Assembly (NCBI GenBank): GCA_956465555.1
Contig: OY101129.1
Coordinates: 1,240,001-1,304,000 of the forward strand
Length of the DNA stretch: 64,000 nucleotides
Source: Nitzschia sp. pyKryTriq1
Lineage: Eukaryota; Bacillariophyta; Bacillariophyceae; Bacillariales; Bacillariaceae
Direction: 5' to 3'
Shown here one piece after another: positions 45,028 to 56,300 of this stretch (its first letter is position 1; each line of letters begins with the position of its first letter). The position numbers were made by a program, and so were the translations under genes. The notes under the pieces are model-generated. The model worked only from the letters and a program-made list of their open reading frames with translations. It had not been told where the DNA came from and did not search any database.

Positions 45028-45081
45028 CTAGATGAAATGCAGTAGTCATTGACGGAGGTGTCACGACTAGTAGGAACGCTA

Positions 45082-45138
45082 TGACGTCACGCAGTGTCAG
45101 GATGACGTCGAGGGAGGGACGGACGGACCGATGACGTC
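45082..45138. promoter_or_regulatory. Cluster of three TGACGTC (CRE/bZIP-type) motifs
   Basis: TGACGTCA at 45082-45089, TGACGTC at 45103-45109 and 45132-45138. TGACGT cores are binding sites for bZIP factors, and in diatoms they are known in CO2/cAMP-responsive promoters. Here they lie about 550-600 bp upstream of the histidine kinase start and next to the retroelement. Function is inferred from motif density only. Confidence 0.35.
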
Positions 45139-45688
45139 GACAGGACACTGCAGTGCTTGTACCACCAGTGCTGGTAGTAGAGAACAGGCGGCCTCTACCG
45201 GTAGTCTACTCTAGCAGTTAAGAACGATGATTCAGCCTACATCATTTTGTCGCCCGTTTCGATCCTTACTTAATGAAACCATAGAATAAGGGGCCCTTTG
45301 TTCTTTGATTACTTATTGATGTCTACTTTCCTAACAGATTGGCAAGGAATACTTGCTAAATAAGGAAGACCTGACGTAATCAAAATTAGTCCGGAGGAAC
45401 ACGGTTCGTCGCGACTTGGAAGTGGTCTTTCTCACCGTGCTGGAAGTTCTCGGACCACTACTACACGCACTACCATGTACTGCACCGCGGTTCTCCAGCT
45501 TCGTACCGCTTTTAGCATCACACCCGCACATCTGCATTATTATTTTTCGTATCCAACCCCGTATCAAGCATCTAATACAGTACACTGCTTGTATCAAGAA
45601 CATCAACCATCATCTCCATCGCTTCGACAACAACAGCAAGTAAATTGAGAGTTTGCACGAAGCCAATATTCAGCAGCGACAGAACAGT

Positions 45689-48600
45689 ATGACTGCCAGT
45701 ATAAGCAACTCTAACACTGGCACTGGTGGAAATATCCAGCCTCCCTCGCCTCGAGAGACTCCACATGCCCAAGCACAAGCACAAGCACAAGAGCAGCAAC
45801 TGCCTCTGTCACAGTCTCAATACACGATAACTTCCGAGACGACTTCGGAAAACCACCCTTCCCGGCATCATCGGAAACGACGCAGTCATGCTAGCAAACG
45901 CATTCATCGACGGGTCAGCAACAGTCGATGGTTATTCTTGGCCTGTTTGGCAGCCGTGGCAGCTCTGTTGGGCGCCGGCGCCTATGTCTTACTTTCGAAT
46001 GCCGAAGACACGCTGGCGTTAGAGCAATACGAATCCTTGTCGGATCGGGCACTGACCATGTCCTTGGATATCGCCATGCGCAAACGACAAGGCATTGTCA
46101 CGTTGGCCAGTATGGCCAGTCATGGATTTCCCAACGCCTCGAGATGGCCCTATATTCAATGGGGACAACATGGCAGTTTCGAAGTCGTGTCGAATCATTT
46201 GATTGCTACCGCGACGGGAGATGCCATGAGTATCTTGCCAATCGTCACACCCACACAGTTGACGACCTTTGAAGACTTTGCGGCTCCCCTCTATCCCGAG
46301 ACGAATATCACGACCGTCACGGGATTGGATGGATTCCTTCAACGATACAATGAAAGCGAGACGAATCCCAATGGAACGACACATTGGAACAGTTCGTATC
46401 GATACTTTGCTCCCTTTTTGTACAGTTCCCGGGGACCCATTTTGTTCTTGTCGAATTATCATTCGATTGAAGATCGGGGTAGGGAATTGGATGAAGTCAT
46501 GGAATGTTCCCAAGAACGGGCCCAACAAATGCAAGCAAATGCAGCATCATCCTCGTCCTCTTCCTCGTCCTATATTCCCATGGAATGCAGTTTAGTGACG
46601 GGAATTTCGGATTTGAGTAATAGACAACGCAAACCCATGGAACCAGCCTCCGTCTTGCTGTATCCCATTTATCCAGCCAATGACCCTGCAGTGTTGGTAG
46701 GATTTATCACTTCCACCATCAAATGGCATGATACGCTATTAGACGTCTTTTCCGATCAAGTTAGCGGTGTCGATTGTGTGTTGCAGACGGAGACGCAAGT
46801 CTATACCTATCAAGTGACGGCGGGAAATATCAGTCTCAAGTAAGTATGAATTATCATTATAGTGTCTGAAGAAAGCAGCAGGCACTGTAGCGAAGGAATG
46901 GAACTGAATCAATCAATCAATCATTCGTTCGTTCGTCAATGAATGGGCATACTTTACGTCTTGTCATGTTATATTGTGTCTTGTCGTCTCTCACACCATC
47001 CATGTCATGCCATGTTGTGTAATATACTACACTTTACTATACTGCACTATGCATACAGAGGGGAGGGCGATTGGCACGATACCGACTTTACCAGCTTTGG
47101 TCAATCCATTGCGCTTCATCCTCCCGGTCTGTATAGTCTTTCCTCTCCCAACTATACCTTGACATTGTATCCGACCCAAGAATTCTTTGACGTCTATACG
47201 ACACCCAATCCCATTGCGGCAACCATCGGAGCGATTTGCATTGTTATTTTGACCGCGCTCAGTTTCTTTCTCTATGACTTTTTTGTCCGAGAAGAGTTCA
47301 GTCACAAGGATGCGCTCGATCATGCCCGACGACAATTCGTACGGTTCATTTCTCATGAAGTCCGAACCCCTCTCAACGCCGTCTGTATGGGCCTCCAACT
47401 TCAACAAAATGAATCCAAAGAACTCATAACGACTCTGAATAATAACAACAATGGAATAGCAGCGAATACACAAGACGGAGACGCTGCTGCTGCTGCTGCT
47501 GCTGCTACTACTACCACAACCCTAAATGATTCATCGAATGGAGAGGAAAGGGAAGAAACGACAAAGGTCACTAATTCGGCTGTTAATATTTCTGCTACTG
47601 CCGTTCAAGATCGACTCATGGAATTGACGGATCTCGGCAATGACATTCTCAGCAACGCTTCCAGTGCCGTCGATGTACTCAACGATCTACTCAATTATGA
47701 TAAAATCGAATCAGGAACACTAAAGTTGGAACTGACCGTCATTCCGATTTGGGAGCTGGTTGAACAGACCTTTTTGGAATTTCAACAACAAGCTCAATTC
47801 AACGATATTCATTACATGCTAGATTGGAGTGGCCTCCTTCTTCTTCAAGGCGGCGACAACGACAACGACGACAACGATGAAGAAGAACAAGCTCCGGGGA
47901 GGGCGGTACCACCAGGAATGTCGGCTTTGAACTTGCCGCAAAATATCAAGAATGCCAAAGTCATTGGTGATAAAGTTCGAATCAGTCAAGTACTACGGAA
48001 TCTCATTTCCAATGCTCTCAAGTTCAGTAACGATGACGACATTCTCACCATTCGACCATCGTGGAAGAGGAATACCACGTCGCAAGATAAACACACCGAG
48101 ATTACACTTCAGTCGGGAGAAAAGAACATGTACCTTTCCTACGGGGATTTGCATATTGAAGTGGAAGATACGGGACATGGTATGACCAAAGAGCAACTGA
48201 ATAGTCTTTTCCGTGAGGGCGTCCAATTCAATGTGAACGAATTGCAGGTGAGTGGGATGGTACTATGAATACTCCAATACTTTATCGGTTGAGTCTCTCG
48301 ACGGTAGCTTTGTCGATGATTCAAGTCGATCCGATCCGACCCAATCCTTGCCGTATCTCACTACTCGGTGCTCTTATTTATCTCTTAATCTGAAGGCGGG
48401 ACAAGGTTCTGGTTTGGGCTTGTACATTGTGAGTTGTTCTTCTTGTTTATTGGCGTTTCATTTTGATCCGATTCAAACTTCCCTGCAGATCTTGCGTTGT
48501 TGTCTTACGATTACAGGATGTGCACAATGTACAACAACTTACAACTCACCTGCCTTGCCTTGCCTCTTTTCTAACAAATTCTTATTCTTCTTCCTGATCC

Positions 48601-49316
48601 AAAAAGGCCAAGGGGATTTTAGAACAGCACGGAGGATCCATGACCGCAACGTCAGAAGGGATTGGATGCGGTACGCAATTTGACATGACGCTTCCGCTGT
48701 ACTACATTCCAGATCCACCGGAATCGGATCAATCAGCCAACAAGGTGGCTACCCGACCACGAACCGATGTCTTTGAAAAAATAGAGCCTTTGCGAATTTT
48801 GGTAGTGGATGATTCGAACGTGAACCGCAAGTTACTGTCCCGTCTACTCCAGAACCAAGGGCACTTATGCAATCAAGCGGAGGATGGCGCCGCGGCCGTT
48901 CAGTGCGTCAAAGCAATCACGGAGGAATCTTCCTCCTCCAAGAGAAGATACGATGCGATATTGATGGATTATGAAATGCCGACTATGGATGGACCGACCG
49001 CCGCGAAAGCGATACGGGCATTGGGTAGTGATTCGTTCATTGTGGGGATTACAGGTGAGTACTACTTGTAGTAGTAGTAGCGTCGTGGTTCTAATGCAAT
49101 GAGTGGCATTCTTGTGTCGCTCGTCTTATCTAACACCTTTTGCTCGCTCACACTCGTGATCACGCACCCGATCGATCCAACCAAACAGGGAATTTATTTC
49201 CAGAAGACGTGGCATATTTCAAAGAGTGTGGCGCCAACATAGTCTTGCCGAAACCTTTGGATATGGGTATCTTGATGGACGCATTCATGGAGCACAGAGT
49301 AAGTACACTATCGTAG
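45689..49316 (+). CDS. Membrane-bound hybrid histidine kinase with receiver domain
   Basis: Five exons: 45689-46839, 47059-48247, 48396-48428, 48607-49054 and 49189-49316; 982 aa. The ATG at 45689 is the first in frame. TM1 lies at about 81-102. The next 330 residues are presumably extracellular, possibly CHASE-like (ALTMSLDIAMRKRQGIVTLA). TM2 is at about 435-458. The HisKA box FISHEVRTPLN carries His483. Then come the N box VLRNLISNALKFSN, the G1 box EVEDTGHGM, the G2 box GQGSGLGLYI (encoded by a 33-nt microexon) and QFDMTLPL. The receiver is complete: LVVDDSN, Asp912 in LMDYEMP, Lys962 in LPKPLD. It should autophosphorylate and pass phosphate to its own receiver; the signal is unknown. The 3' end is less sure, because a GTAAGT at 49299 could be a donor, although reading on stops 15 nt later. 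Confidence 0.88.
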
Positions 49317-50687
49317 TAGGAATAATTGCCCATCAGCGCTTCGTACAATTAGTCTATTAGTAGTAGTCTCAAGGCAGAGGTTAGGTTCATCGATAAAGCA
49401 TCATGTTTCATGCTCCCTACCCAAACCACGAACTACGAGAAATGCGGCACCATCGCCCATCTCTCGGTAATGAATTCATCATGTTTCATCATGTCACCAA
49501 GAAACTGTGCCGTGCTTCAAACTGAAACCTCAATCTAGCTAGTAGTAGGCGTAGTACAAGTACTGCACTGCGAGAAGTACGGCATCATTTTTTTCAACTG
49601 AGTCTTTGACAGCCTACTGTAGTAGTATTTGCGAGTACTTACTACTAGTCCAACAACAACTACTACCAATAGTAGTACTATTCAAAGACGCCGTTTGTAG
49701 TAACAATACGTATTGCTCGTACAGTCTAACTACTAGAGTACCAGATCACATCTTGCGATCGGTGGGATGCGCCATCAGCAGTCCACTCCCACCAATGGTA
49801 TGGTGGAAGACCCAGCACCGCCGGAAATAAGTTTCGTATGGTACTACTTCTGCTACTATTAGTAGTAGCTAGTATTGTTTAGTATCATGTCACTCTCGTG
49901 AAAAATTTGTCGATCAGTTGTAGAAACTTGCAGGAAAGAATCGTCAGAAGGCGGACTGATGGAAGAAACTGGTGCTGGTGGAAGAATATCCTTGTTGTAG
50001 ACCTTGACGACAGCAGAGCAGAACAAGCAGTGATCAAACTTCTTCAAGACGTGCTTGCAGCAGCCATAGCGCTAGGATTAGTGTTCTGATCGCTGCTAAC
50101 TATGATTCGCCAGTCACTGTACAGTGGCACGACGACGAGAAAGTGACCTCCACAAGTTCAAACAGTCGGAGGGAATGTCAAATTCGGATTACCACGAGAA
50201 ACTGAAGGGACTCATCGAGATATACGAATTCCACGGTGGAGAACCAGGGTGCAGCGCTGCAAGGATCGAACTGTTCCTGTTTTAACAACATCAGTATACG
50301 TGCTCCAACGGTGTGCGACTTGTGTTTTCTCCACGTTCCATCAGTCCGAACGCATTCATACATACCCATGCATGGAATCTTACGTTTTCAAAAGGAGAAA
50401 AATTCTTGATCCGTCTGTCTGTCGGATTGGATGAAGAGTCCTCGTGAGGCCAATTGGACCCGACCTTTTGTACTGGGGTCTACGTAAATCGCCGTAGCCC
50501 CGTATTCGAGATTGGATAGTTATATTCAATCTGTATATACAACCATGTATTGTCCACATATGACGGGCATGCGTGTTGATTTGCATTGTTATTTAGGGTT
50601 GTGGTTGAAAATTATTGTATACCTGTACGTATGATGTATAAAGTTTGGACTGCGGCCGTGTTTTTGTGACGACCAGCCAGGGTTTTC

Positions 50688-51023
50688 GTGGTTATATACA
50701 ATTGTTGGTGTTTAGGCGGGAGAGGCGGGAGAGGTGGAAAAGGCGGAAGAGGTGGACGAGGCGGAAGAGGTGTTGATTCTGGAGTTGATTCCGATGAAGT
50801 TTATTCTGATTCTGGAGTTGATTCTGATGATGATGAGGCGCCTGTACTTCATGTGGCAAAAGAAATTTTTCCGGTTGTTTATACTAGGAAGACTAATGCC
50901 GAATTCATGAAAAAGAAATCTGATGTTGGAGCTAAATACGAAAAAGAAGCTGAACAGCGGAAGAAAGCGTCAAGGGCAAGCAGAAACTCTCAGTTAAAAG
51001 CTAAGAAGAAGAACGTTTGGTAA
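50688..51023 (+). CDS. Gly-rich then Lys-rich short frame, possible gene fragment
   Basis: A possible exon begins near 50716 after GGTGTTTAG: seven GGRG-type units, then an acidic VDSGVDSD duplication, then PVVYTRKTNAEFMKKK and a Lys/Arg-rich end, TAA at 51021. RGG-like and acidic/basic modules suggest nucleic-acid binding, and a fragment of a transposon-borne protein is possible given the AT-rich repeats that follow. It is not recognised; no upstream exon was found. It may be non-coding. Confidence 0.25.
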   Translation: MVIYNCWCLGGRGGRGGKGGRGGRGGRGVDSGVDSDEVYSDSGVDSDDDEAPVLHVAKEIFPVVYTRKTNAEFMKKKSDVGAKYEKEAEQRKKASRASRNSQLKAKKKNVW

Positions 51024-51061
51024 AGCACGGATGAAGTTCCCGCTCTTCTCTAAATAATTGG

Positions 51062-51451
51062 ACATTTTAATTGTAGGCGAACTTTTTGCTTTGTACGTTA
51101 AATTAATATCACATTCTCGTTTTTGTAAATTAATTGCTCGTCTTTTTATATATTAAATGAACATCATTTAATCTATAAGAGAACTTATCTTTAATGAGAT
51201 CTCAATGGTATCTGATACAGTCTCATTTTTTCAATTCGGTACATTTTAATTGTAGGCGAACTTTTTGCTTTGTACGTTAAATTAATATCATATTCTCGTT
51301 TTTGTAAATTAATTGCTCGTCTTTTTATATGTTAAATGAACATCATTTAATCTATAAGAGAACTTATCTTTAATGAATACCATACAGTTTCATTTTTTCA
51401 ATTCGGTACATTTTAATTGTAGGCGAACTTTTTGCTTTGTACGTTAAATTA
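51062..51451. repeat. AT-rich tandem repeats, 179/167-bp period, 2.25 copies
   Basis: Copies start at 51062, 51241 and 51408 with ACATTTTAATTGTAGGCGAA. The first two are nearly identical, and the second lacks about 12 bp near its end. The third stops after GTACGTTAAATTAA, directly before peptidase-intron-like sequence. Composition differs from all neighbouring DNA, which suggests an inserted foreign or transposon sequence. Confidence 0.88.
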
Positions 51452-51530
51452 AGGTGGATATGATCACCTACGTGAACTGACATCCACCCGCGTTGTTCTC
51501 TTGTCGTATTCTCCTTTGTGCTTTCTATAG

Positions 51531-53314
51531 GACATTCTTTGGGACTAGAGCATTCAAAGGAAGGAGGGGGCATGTATGGCGACCAAACTGGTGCCATGAC
51601 GAATGGCTTGGGTAAAGACTCGACGAAGATGTGTTACAATGCCCCACAAGCTTGGTTTCTCGGCTGGTATCAAGAGAAGCGCATCACTCTAGACTTCAGG
51701 AAGCGTGGTGCCTTTGAAGGATCCTTGATTGGAATCGATGACTACAGTCTTGCTAGCACAGAAAGCAAGTACGTGGCTGTGAAGATAGAGAACGGTCTGA
51801 CGGATTTCTATTTGGGTTTCAACGTTGCCAAGGGTATCAATGCGGATACTGAAGAATATCAAGGCGAGGTGCTCTTGTTTTCGCACGAAGGGAACCAACA
51901 CACCATGTAGGAGAAAACGTTTTCCAAAGCTGGCGAAGAATATGAGGTCTATGACTACAAGGGACTCAAAAAGAAGCTGTACATCAAGGTGAAAGAGGTC
52001 AATCTTCATGCCAACCCTCCAAACGCCATTGTCGAAATCCATCTGGAGAATTGCGAACCGGGCGTCTGTTCCGACGAATGCCATGTTTGTTGTGAAGACT
52101 CGCATTGTAATCAAGGCGATGCCTGTGTTCAGGGAACTTGCGGCACCTCTGGTGTTTGCCAGTATGATACTTCGAATTGTCCTGGGAAGTTTGCCCTTAC
52201 CGTCAACACGGATGATTGGGCAGATGAGACTTCCTTCGAGCTCATTGACAATTGCAAGGGTACGGTTGTTTTGTCTCGACCGGAGTACCAAAAGAAGGGA
52301 CAAACGTATGTGGACGAAGCGACCATTTCAGCCTCATCGTACACTCTCAAGGTCAGAGATCGTCTTGGAGACGGCATGTGCTGCGATACGGGACGTGGTT
52401 CCTACTCGGCCACCTTGGATGGCTTGCCAATTGCCGACGGAGGAGATTTTGAGTTCGTCGAGATTCATACCTTTAGCAATCTTCCCATGGGACTCTTATT
52501 TTGTCCCACTGTCCAAGACGTACCTCCGCCCAATTTGATCACAAACGCGGAAGTCAGTTCGACCAAGAATGAGATCACCGTGCCCGAACAACAAGAAGCC
52601 GAAACCCCAAAGAATCCTCCTCCCGTCCCGGCTCCCACAAAAACCCCAGTTGCAGCTCCCACAAAAACCCCAGTTGCAGCTCCCACAAAGCCCCCAGTTG
52701 TGGCTCCCACAAAGGCTACAGTTGCAGCTCCCACAAAGGCCCCAGTTGCGGCTCCAGTTGAAGCTCCGGTTCCCGCGCGAACAAAAGCACCGATTACGGC
52801 TCCGACCAAGCCTCCCGTCGCTCCAACGCAGACGCCGAAAGAACTAGTCGTGGCTACCGCTACCCCTATAGAAGCATCCTCTCCAGTGGCCATTGCCACC
52901 GTCGCTCCGACAAAGCCACAAGAAGATGATGGAACCGGCCAAAACGTTGAAACTGTTACGCCTCCAGTCGAGCAGGCTAATGCAACAAATACACCTACAT
53001 CAGTCGACGACGGCAACAATGACGAGGTCCTTGACCAAGTGCAAGACGTTGTCCAGGACAACATGACAATAATCATCGGCGCTGGGGCAGGGGTCGGTGG
53101 CTTATTGTGTCTCATGTTGTGTTTGATAGGTACTTGCACCTATCGTCGGCGCTCGCGACAAAATGCACGAATTGGAGGTTATGAAAAGCTCCCGGATAAT
53201 GCGGTCAAGATGGAAAAGTCGCCCGTGGGTGGCTACAATGCAACGTATACGAATAGAGTCACCAAGAAACCTCAAAAGCCAGCACAAAAGGGCGGTCGTC
53301 GAGGGAAAAGATAG
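51531..53314 (+). pseudogene. M11 (gametolysin-like) peptidase with TM anchor, 5'-truncated and nonsense-interrupted
   Basis: Sequence resumes after TTTCTATAG with GHSLGLEHSKEGG, the second half of the zinc motif HExxHxxGxxH of M11 peptidases, then YGDQTGAMTNG and CYNAPQAWFLGW. The exon with the first His-Glu is absent; AT-rich repeats stand 80 bp upstream. The frame is cut by TAG at 51908-51910 between EGNQHTM and EKTFSKAGEEYEV and continues in the same frame to 53314, so one base change (TGG to TAG) may account for it. Downstream are a Cys-rich segment (CEPGVCSDECHVCCEDSHC), a beta-rich domain (LKVRDRLGDGMCCDTGRG), a stalk of APTK(T/P/A)PVA repeats, a TM helix (IIIGAGAGVGGLLCLMLCLI) and a basic tail. 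Intact relatives are surface or cell-wall metalloproteases. The downstream 441-codon part could be expressed alone, but without catalysis. Confidence 0.75.
52620..52765 (+). repeat. 24-bp stalk repeats encoding APTKxPVA
   Basis: GCTCCCACAAAAACCCCAGT recurs at 24-bp spacing, five to six units, with increasing divergence toward the 3' end. It encodes a Pro/Thr-rich, probably O-glycosylated stalk of the former membrane peptidase. Confidence 0.85.
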
Positions 53315-53349
53315 ATACTTCTATTCTGCTACTCCGCTTTTAGTCACGC

Positions 53350-56300
53350 TCAAGTCGGATTACGATGCCCACACATGATGCAAAAGCCCAGCGTTTGGGC
53401 TACCGAACCCAATGGATAACCCATGTGAGTTTCTAAGAGTACCTCCACCTCTCCATTTTTAATCATAAGATCGCATTCTAACACCGCTTTTTCAGACGTG
53501 AGCTCTTCAACTTCGACTCGAGTCGATTCAAGCTCGGCAGTTTTGCTGTGAAGCAGCCGGGCTACTGTTGAAGCTTCTGCAGCAAGCTCTTCGATTCGTG
53601 TGTTTGCACAATTGCGTTGTTCTCGCATCGATTCTGCTTCCTCTTTAGCAGCGGCAAGCAGCGATTTGGTAGCTTCAAGTTCGGTGGCCGATGTTTCGAT
53701 AGTCTTCAAAAGAGCGATTCTAGAACTTTGAGACTCCTCTACTTCAATCTTGTTTGCGTCGAGTTGTCTGGCAAGAGCAAGCTCCCGTTCACGGGCCTCA
53801 ACTACTTTGGCGGACATTATCCTCAGGGCCTCTTGCAGATCTCCGCAATGCCGTTGAAGAAAACCAATTTTCTCAAGCTTCGCGTCTTCGAAACCGAGTC
53901 GCCGTTTGTTGGAGTCCGTTTTCGCCTGATCGAGTTCAGCTTGGCAATCGTTGAGCTTCAGAAGTTGAGTTTGGACTCGTTGTTTGAGATCGTCGCGCTC
54001 TTTTTTCGTAGCGGTAAGCTCGGTTTCCAACTCGAAAAGTACCGCGTCAAGCTCATGCACTTGCGTTTCGACTTCTTGTTTGAGATCATCGCGCTCTTGT
54101 GTCATAGCGCTAAGCTCGCTTTCCAACTCGATTTGCTGGGCACATACGGCATTCGATCGTCTGTCAGCATCTTGTCGCAACATCTGCTTCTCAGCTTGTA
54201 GATCGTTTACTTGGGCCTCGAATTCTTGGAATTGTACAATTGCAGCGTCGATTCTCTCCTGCTGCTTCTTGCACATGGCGCCTGTAGATTGAAGCTCATT
54301 TTCCTTCTTGTCACATAATCCACGCAACAAAGCGTTTTCAGAATTAAGCTCTGCTAGTCTTTCCTTTGCAAGTTTAAGTGATTCTTGCAATTCGTTGATC
54401 GTTGCTTCTGTTCCTTTCAACTCGTCGGAGTGTTTTGCCGATACGTCGCCGATACGCCTCTCGGCTTCGTCAAGCCTCTCGATAGCTGATTTTAAATCGG
54501 TCTTGGCATCGTTTGATTCTTTTGTCAACCGATCGATGTGCATTTTTGCCTTGTCGATTTTCTGGTACGCATCAGTCAACTCAGCCAGAGTTGCATTTTC
54601 TGCTATTAAAGCTTCCAGGGCTTGTGCCTTTGCATCGTTGGCTTCTTTTGTTAAAACCTCGATGCATGCCTGAGCCTCTTCGATCTTCTCATATGCCGTA
54701 TTCAAATCAGCAAGGTTTTCGTTTTCCGCTATCAAAGCATCTAAAATTTGTGAATTTGCGTCCTTGGCTTCTTTTCTCAACGCATCAATAAGATTCTCAG
54801 CTAATTCGAGCTTGGATCTCAGTGACGCCAGCACGTCGTTGGAAAGCAAACTTCGCTGATCGGCTTCAGATGTTGAACGATTGAGCTCAGATTTGAGTAC
54901 CGAGATTTCGGAAGCAGCCTGCAATTGAATCTCCTCTGCTTCGCCATAGGAGCGATCGAGCGCGAATTGAAGTTCAGATATCTTAGCTCGAGCTTGTTCA
55001 AGATCAGATACTGCCAACGATAGCCTGTGCTGGTGCTCTGACTCGACAGACATCGTTGAAATTGTTTTTGACTCGAGCTCATGAGTCCTGCATTCCAGCT
55101 TCTCATTGCTGTCGGTCAACTCCTTTGTCAGGTCAACGATGCGATTTGAAGCATCATCAAGCTCGCCTCGCAGCGACGAGAGCAAATCCTCGGAACGCAA
55201 GTGTCGTTCGTCTGCGTCGGAGATGGAACGATGTAGAGCAGACTGCAGCTCCGCTATTTGGACTCGGGCCTTTTGAAATTCGGATTCGGCCGTCGAAAGC
55301 TTACTTGTGTGCTCGGCTTCAAGGGACCTGACTGCAGTGGCTCTCGATTCAAGCTCGAGCGTCCTGCTTTCCAGCTTCTCATTGCTGTCGGTCAACTCCT
55401 TTGTCAGGTCAACGATGCGAGATTCGGCCGTCGAAAGCTTACTCGTGTGCTCGGCTTCAAGAGACCTGACTGCAGTGGCTCTCGATTCAAGCTCGAGCGT
55501 CCTGCTTTCCAGCTTCTCATTGCTGTCGGTCAACTCCTTTGTCAGGTCAACGATGCGATTTGAAGCATCATCAAGCTCGCCTCGCAGCGACGAGAGCAAA
55601 GCCTCGGAGCGCAAGTGTCGTTCGTCTGCGTCGGAGATAGAAAGATGTAGAGCAGACTGCAGCTCCGCTATTTGGACTCGGGCCTTTTGTAATTCGGATT
55701 CGGCCGTCGAAAGCTTACTTGTGTGCTCGGCTTCAAGGGACCTGACTGCAGTGGCTCTCGATTCAAGCTCGAGCGTCCTGCTTTCCAGCTTCTCATTGCT
55801 GTCGGTCAACTCCTTTGTCAGGTCAACGATGCGAGATTCGGCCGTCGAAAGCTTACTCGTGTGCTCGGCTTCAAGAGACCTGACTGCAGTGGCTCTCGAT
55901 TCAAGCTCGAGCGTCCTGCTTTCCAGCTTCTCATTGCTGTCGGTCAACTCCTTTGTCAGGTCAACGATGCGATTTGAAGCATCATCAAGCTCGCCTCGCA
56001 GCGACGAGAGCAAAGCGTCGGAGCGCAAGTGTCGTTCGTCTGCGTCGGAGATGGAAAGATGTAGAGCAGACTGCAGCTCCGCTATTTGGACTCGGGCCTT
56101 TTGTAATTCGGATTCGGCCGTCGAAAGCTTACTTGTGTGCTCGGCTTCAAGGGACCTGACTGAAGTGGCTCTCGATTCAAGCTCGAGCGTCCTGCTTTCC
56201 AGCTTCTCATTGCTGTCGGTCAACTCCTTTGTCAGGTCAACGATGCGAGATTCGGCCGTCGAAAGCTTACTCGTGTGCTCGGCTTCAAGAGACCTGACTG

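Larger units (their letters stand above)
43325..45688. other. Spacer with tandem repeats and a mini LTR element
   Basis: Holds the 31-bp triplicate (43603-43695), CTA/TAG runs (43690-43960), the LTR-like element (44170-45027) and a TGACGTC cluster (45082-45138). From 45140 to 45688 is the 5' flank of the kinase gene; no other gene is seen. Confidence 0.55.
49317..51530. other. Spacer with an AT-rich insertion upstream of a truncated peptidase
   Basis: From 49317 to about 50640 no gene is seen, only GTAC/TAG repeats. A Gly/Lys-rich frame follows (50688-51023), then AT-rich tandem repeats (51062-51451). Base composition falls sharply in AT direction between about 51040 and 51450. Sequence from about 51452 to 51530 (ending TTTCTATAG) looks like the tail of a peptidase intron. 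Confidence 0.5.
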
